Shown here in pieces: positions 62,043 through 64,000 of a stretch of DNA of 64,000 nucleotides (position 1 is the stretch's first letter; each line of letters starts with the position of its first letter). A program made the position numbers and the translations under genes. The stretch comes from Herbidospora cretacea (lineage in GTDB: Bacteria; Actinomycetota; Actinomycetes; Streptosporangiales; Streptosporangiaceae), in contig NZ_BBXG01000008.1 of NCBI RefSeq assembly GCF_001570605.1, forward strand, positions 108,012 through 172,011, in the 5' to 3' direction. The notes below the pieces were generated by a model, which searched no databases, was not told where the DNA came from, and saw nothing but the letters and a program-made list of their open reading frames with translations.

Positions 62043-63407
62043 CTAGAAGCCGGCCGTGATGCGGGTGAAGTCCCAGTTGGCCTGGCTTACACCCGAGCAG
62101 GTCTCGTTCAGGCCGGCCGAGCAGGGACGGTCGCGGTTGACCGACCAGAAGGCGAGCCGGCCGAGGCCGCGGGCCTTGGCCCAGTCGCGGATCTGGGTCC
62201 AGGTCGCGACCGTGGTGACCTCGCTGTTGTCGGAGTAGCCGTTCATGCCCGAGATGCCCATGCGGGCGTAGGCCTGCGCGTCGGTGTAGCCCCACAGGGA
62301 CTTGAGCTGGTTCTTCAGCCCTTCGGACGCGCTGACGGTGGCGTTGTAGATGTTGGAGGCGCCGAAGTTGAACGGCATGAGGGTGTAGTTGTCGATCGGC
62401 ACGTTGAGCGCGCGGGCCTGCTGGAGGAAGCGGGCCTCGGCGCCGGCGGGGCCGCTCTGGCTGGTGCCGATGGTGACGACGACCTTGGTGTTCGGGTTGT
62501 TCTGCTTGATGATCTTGATGCCGTTCAGGATGCGGTCCTGGACGGTGTAGTTGCCCATCTCGTCGGTGTTCTCGACGTCGAAGTCGACGACGTTGGGACC
62601 GTGGGCGTTGATGACCTGCTGCACCGCGCCGGCGAAGGCCGCCGGAGTGGAGCAGTTCGGGCCGAGCTTGTTGCCGGACCAGCCGCCGAAGGAGATCTGG
62701 ACCTGGCCGCCCGCGGCCTTGATGGCGTTGATGGTCGACTGGTCGGTGCCGCCGGTCAGCGGGCGGGAGCCGTCCCAGCGCGGCACGCAGCCGCCGCCGG
62801 AGAGGATGAACGCCATGGTGAAGGAGCGCACACCGGTCTGGCTCATGATCGAGGTGGCGCTGGGCGGGCTGCCCCAGCCGAGGTAGAGGTAGGGCGTGCC
62901 GGGGAACTTGGAGGGGTTGCCCGGGTCGGGGTTGCCGGTGCCGGTCGGGAGCGTCCAGCGCTGGTTGGCGCCGGCGAAGCAGTCCCAGATCTGGAGCGGG
63001 GTGCCGTCGGCGGAGGTGTTGCCGGTGGCGTCCAGGCACTTGCCGAGGGCGCGCAGGGTGCCGTCGGACTGGGCGGTCCAGTTCTGGGCGGCGCTGCCGT
63101 TGCAGTCGTAGAGCTGGACGCGGGTGCCGTTGGCCGAGCTGGCCGCGGCCACGTCGAGGCACTTGCCGAGGGCCCGGATGGTCTGGCCCTGGCCGGTCGT
63201 CCACTGCTGGGCGTTGGTGCCGTTGCAGGTGTAGAGCTGGATCGCGGTGCCGTTGGCGGAGCTGGCGGCGGCGACGTCGACACACTTGCCGCCGAACCCG
63301 GTGATCTGGCCGACCGCCGCCTGGGCGGGGGCCGCGACGACACCGGTGAGCACGAGCGCGGCGGCGCTCAGCACGGCTCCGGCGCGCAGCAGTAATCGAA
63401 GGCGCAT
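62043..63407 (-). CDS. Secreted GH18 chitinase with N-terminal ricin/CBM13 trefoil
   Basis: 454 residues from ATG 63407; signal 1-30 (APAQA). Residues 32-165 are a ricin-type trefoil with three repeats of the KCLDVAAASSANGT / QLYDCNGSAAQNW kind. After a short linker the GH18 barrel (178-454) shows VQISFGGWSGN and the catalytic VVDFDVEN, whose Glu is the acid, then YTLMPFNFG and LAFWSVNRDRPC. It cleaves chitin or related GlcNAc polymers outside the cell. Convergent with the ThuA-DUF1080 gene. Confidence 0.92.
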   Translation of the reverse strand: MRLRLLLRAGAVLSAAALVLTGVVAAPAQAAVGQITGFGGKCVDVAAASSANGTAIQLYTCNGTNAQQWTTGQGQTIRALGKCLDVAAASSANGTRVQLYDCNGSAAQNWTAQSDGTLRALGKCLDATGNTSADGTPLQIWDCFAGANQRWTLPTGTGNPDPGNPSKFPGTPYLYLGWGSPPSATSIMSQTGVRSFTMAFILSGGGCVPRWDGSRPLTGGTDQSTINAIKAAGGQVQISFGGWSGNKLGPNCSTPAAFAGAVQQVINAHGPNVVDFDVENTDEMGNYTVQDRILNGIKIIKQNNPNTKVVVTIGTSQSGPAGAEARFLQQARALNVPIDNYTLMPFNFGASNIYNATVSASEGLKNQLKSLWGYTDAQAYARMGISGMNGYSDNSEVTTVATWTQIRDWAKARGLGRLAFWSVNRDRPCSAGLNETCSGVSQANWDFTRITAGF

Positions 63408-63590
63408 GGGGATCTCTTTCTCACACGGAAGCGAAGCAAGAGGAGAGCCCGGCCGGGATGCTCTTCCCCTTAAATTAACTCGGATGGAACACCCTCCCAC
63501 TGACCCTTGTCAATAGGAAAGTTTCCGAATTAATTCACCGTGTGAACAACTATCAGCACCGCTGAGCTGCGGGAATACGCTCTCCTGTCA

Positions 63591-64000
63591 TCAGCGCCCG
63601 TCGAGCAGGTGCAGAAGTCTGGTCACTTCCACCATCCGGAGACTGTCTGCGGGGTACCACCGGGACCGTTCCGACAGGGCCCGGGCGGCGTGCCCGGCGG
63701 CGTCCGCCCGGGCCCCCGACCGGGCGATCACCACCCACGGCCGCCCGGGGTCCGCGCCGCCCCACCACGGCCGGGGCCGCACCGCGAACAGCCCCGCCGC
63801 CAGCCGCGCCGCCCGCTCGGCGTCCCCCGGCCGGTCGGCGGCGAGATGGGCGTCGGCCGTCAGCAGCGCGGCCCGGATCTGCCGCCCCGCGTCGAGCGGC
63901 CCGCCCAGCGACACGCACGCCTCGGCCACGGTCAGCGCGTGTTCGGCGGCGTCCCCCACGCTCACCGGCCGGCCGGCCCTCGCTCCGGCCGGCGCGGCGG
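63591..64000 (-). CDS. C-terminal end of a helical TPR-like protein (cut by right edge)
   Basis: The frame ending at 63591 stays open to the window edge, so the gene begins outside. The visible 130 or so residues are helical and Ala/Arg-rich (HALTVAEACVSLGG, AALLTADAHLAADRPGDAERAARLAAGL, AGHAARALSERSRWYPADSLRMVEVTRLLHLL). They resemble the tetratricopeptide tails of actinobacterial regulators. The identity cannot be settled without the N-terminus. Confidence 0.6.
   Translation of the reverse strand, partial: AAPAGARAGRPVSVGDAAEHALTVAEACVSLGGPLDAGRQIRAALLTADAHLAADRPGDAERAARLAAGLFAVRPRPWWGGADPGRPWVVIARSGARADAAGHAARALSERSRWYPADSLRMVEVTRLLHLLDGR

Overview
The window is high-GC DNA (about 70% by eye) with GTG/TTG starts, ATGA/GTGA gene overlaps, apparently leaderless promoters, ROK/IclR/MerR/LuxR-LAL regulators and multi-domain secreted CAZymes. 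This is the profile of a filamentous soil actinobacterium; a Streptosporangiaceae-type genome (Streptosporangium, Nonomuraea, Microbispora) is my inference, not something the sequence proves. No phage, transposase, CRISPR array or rRNA was seen, and no intact tRNA.

Layout. 1-1406: polyamine genes (an AdoMet decarboxylase cut by the left edge and an ornithine/lysine-type decarboxylase). 1490-6326: a tRNA-like remnant, a MOSC/ferredoxin-reductase fusion, pirin, a membrane protein and an ECF sigma factor. 6361-13240: LuxR-LAL regulator, ABC ATPase, GH35 enzyme, ROK regulator and a small protein. 13664-17340: RecQ, about 1 kb of decayed DNA with an ECF sigma remnant, and a MerR regulator. 17390-27531: alcohol dehydrogenase, then a long operon with a sugar ABC importer (ATPase, two permeases, binding protein), a sugar isomerase/epimerase and a giant secreted ThuA-sugar dehydrogenase-PKD-CBM-ricin protein. 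27572-29793: MerR-controlled quinone reductase, then zinc-free ribosomal proteins L31B and L33 behind a Zur-box-like site, then small unknown genes. 29951-40366: secreted GH95-like protein, IclR regulator, aldehyde dehydrogenase, a second sugar ABC importer and a secreted protein of unknown function. 40414-46302: PL3 pectate lyase, two small enzymes, cold-shock protein, malic enzyme and fumarase. 46252-52424: leftward operon of L-fuconate dehydratase, third sugar ABC importer and ROK regulator. 52776-64000: secreted sugar dehydrogenase, second GH95-like protein, secreted ThuA-DUF1080 protein, ricin-GH18 chitinase and the end of a TPR-like protein.

How it fits together. About two thirds of the window is a polysaccharide-use island: exported enzymes with CBM, F5/8C, ricin and PKD modules attack fucose/galactose/pectin/chitin-type material, three ABC importers bring in the products, and fuconate dehydratase, aldehyde dehydrogenase, epimerase and alcohol dehydrogenase process them. 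The least ordinary part is the set of secreted ThuA, DUF1080 and soluble sugar dehydrogenase domains with a co-transcribed xylose-isomerase-like TIM barrel. That combination recalls oxidation-based (3-keto-glycoside) sugar cleavage, here apparently placed outside the cell. This is an inference from domain content. Many operator-like dyads sit at informative places and are listed separately.
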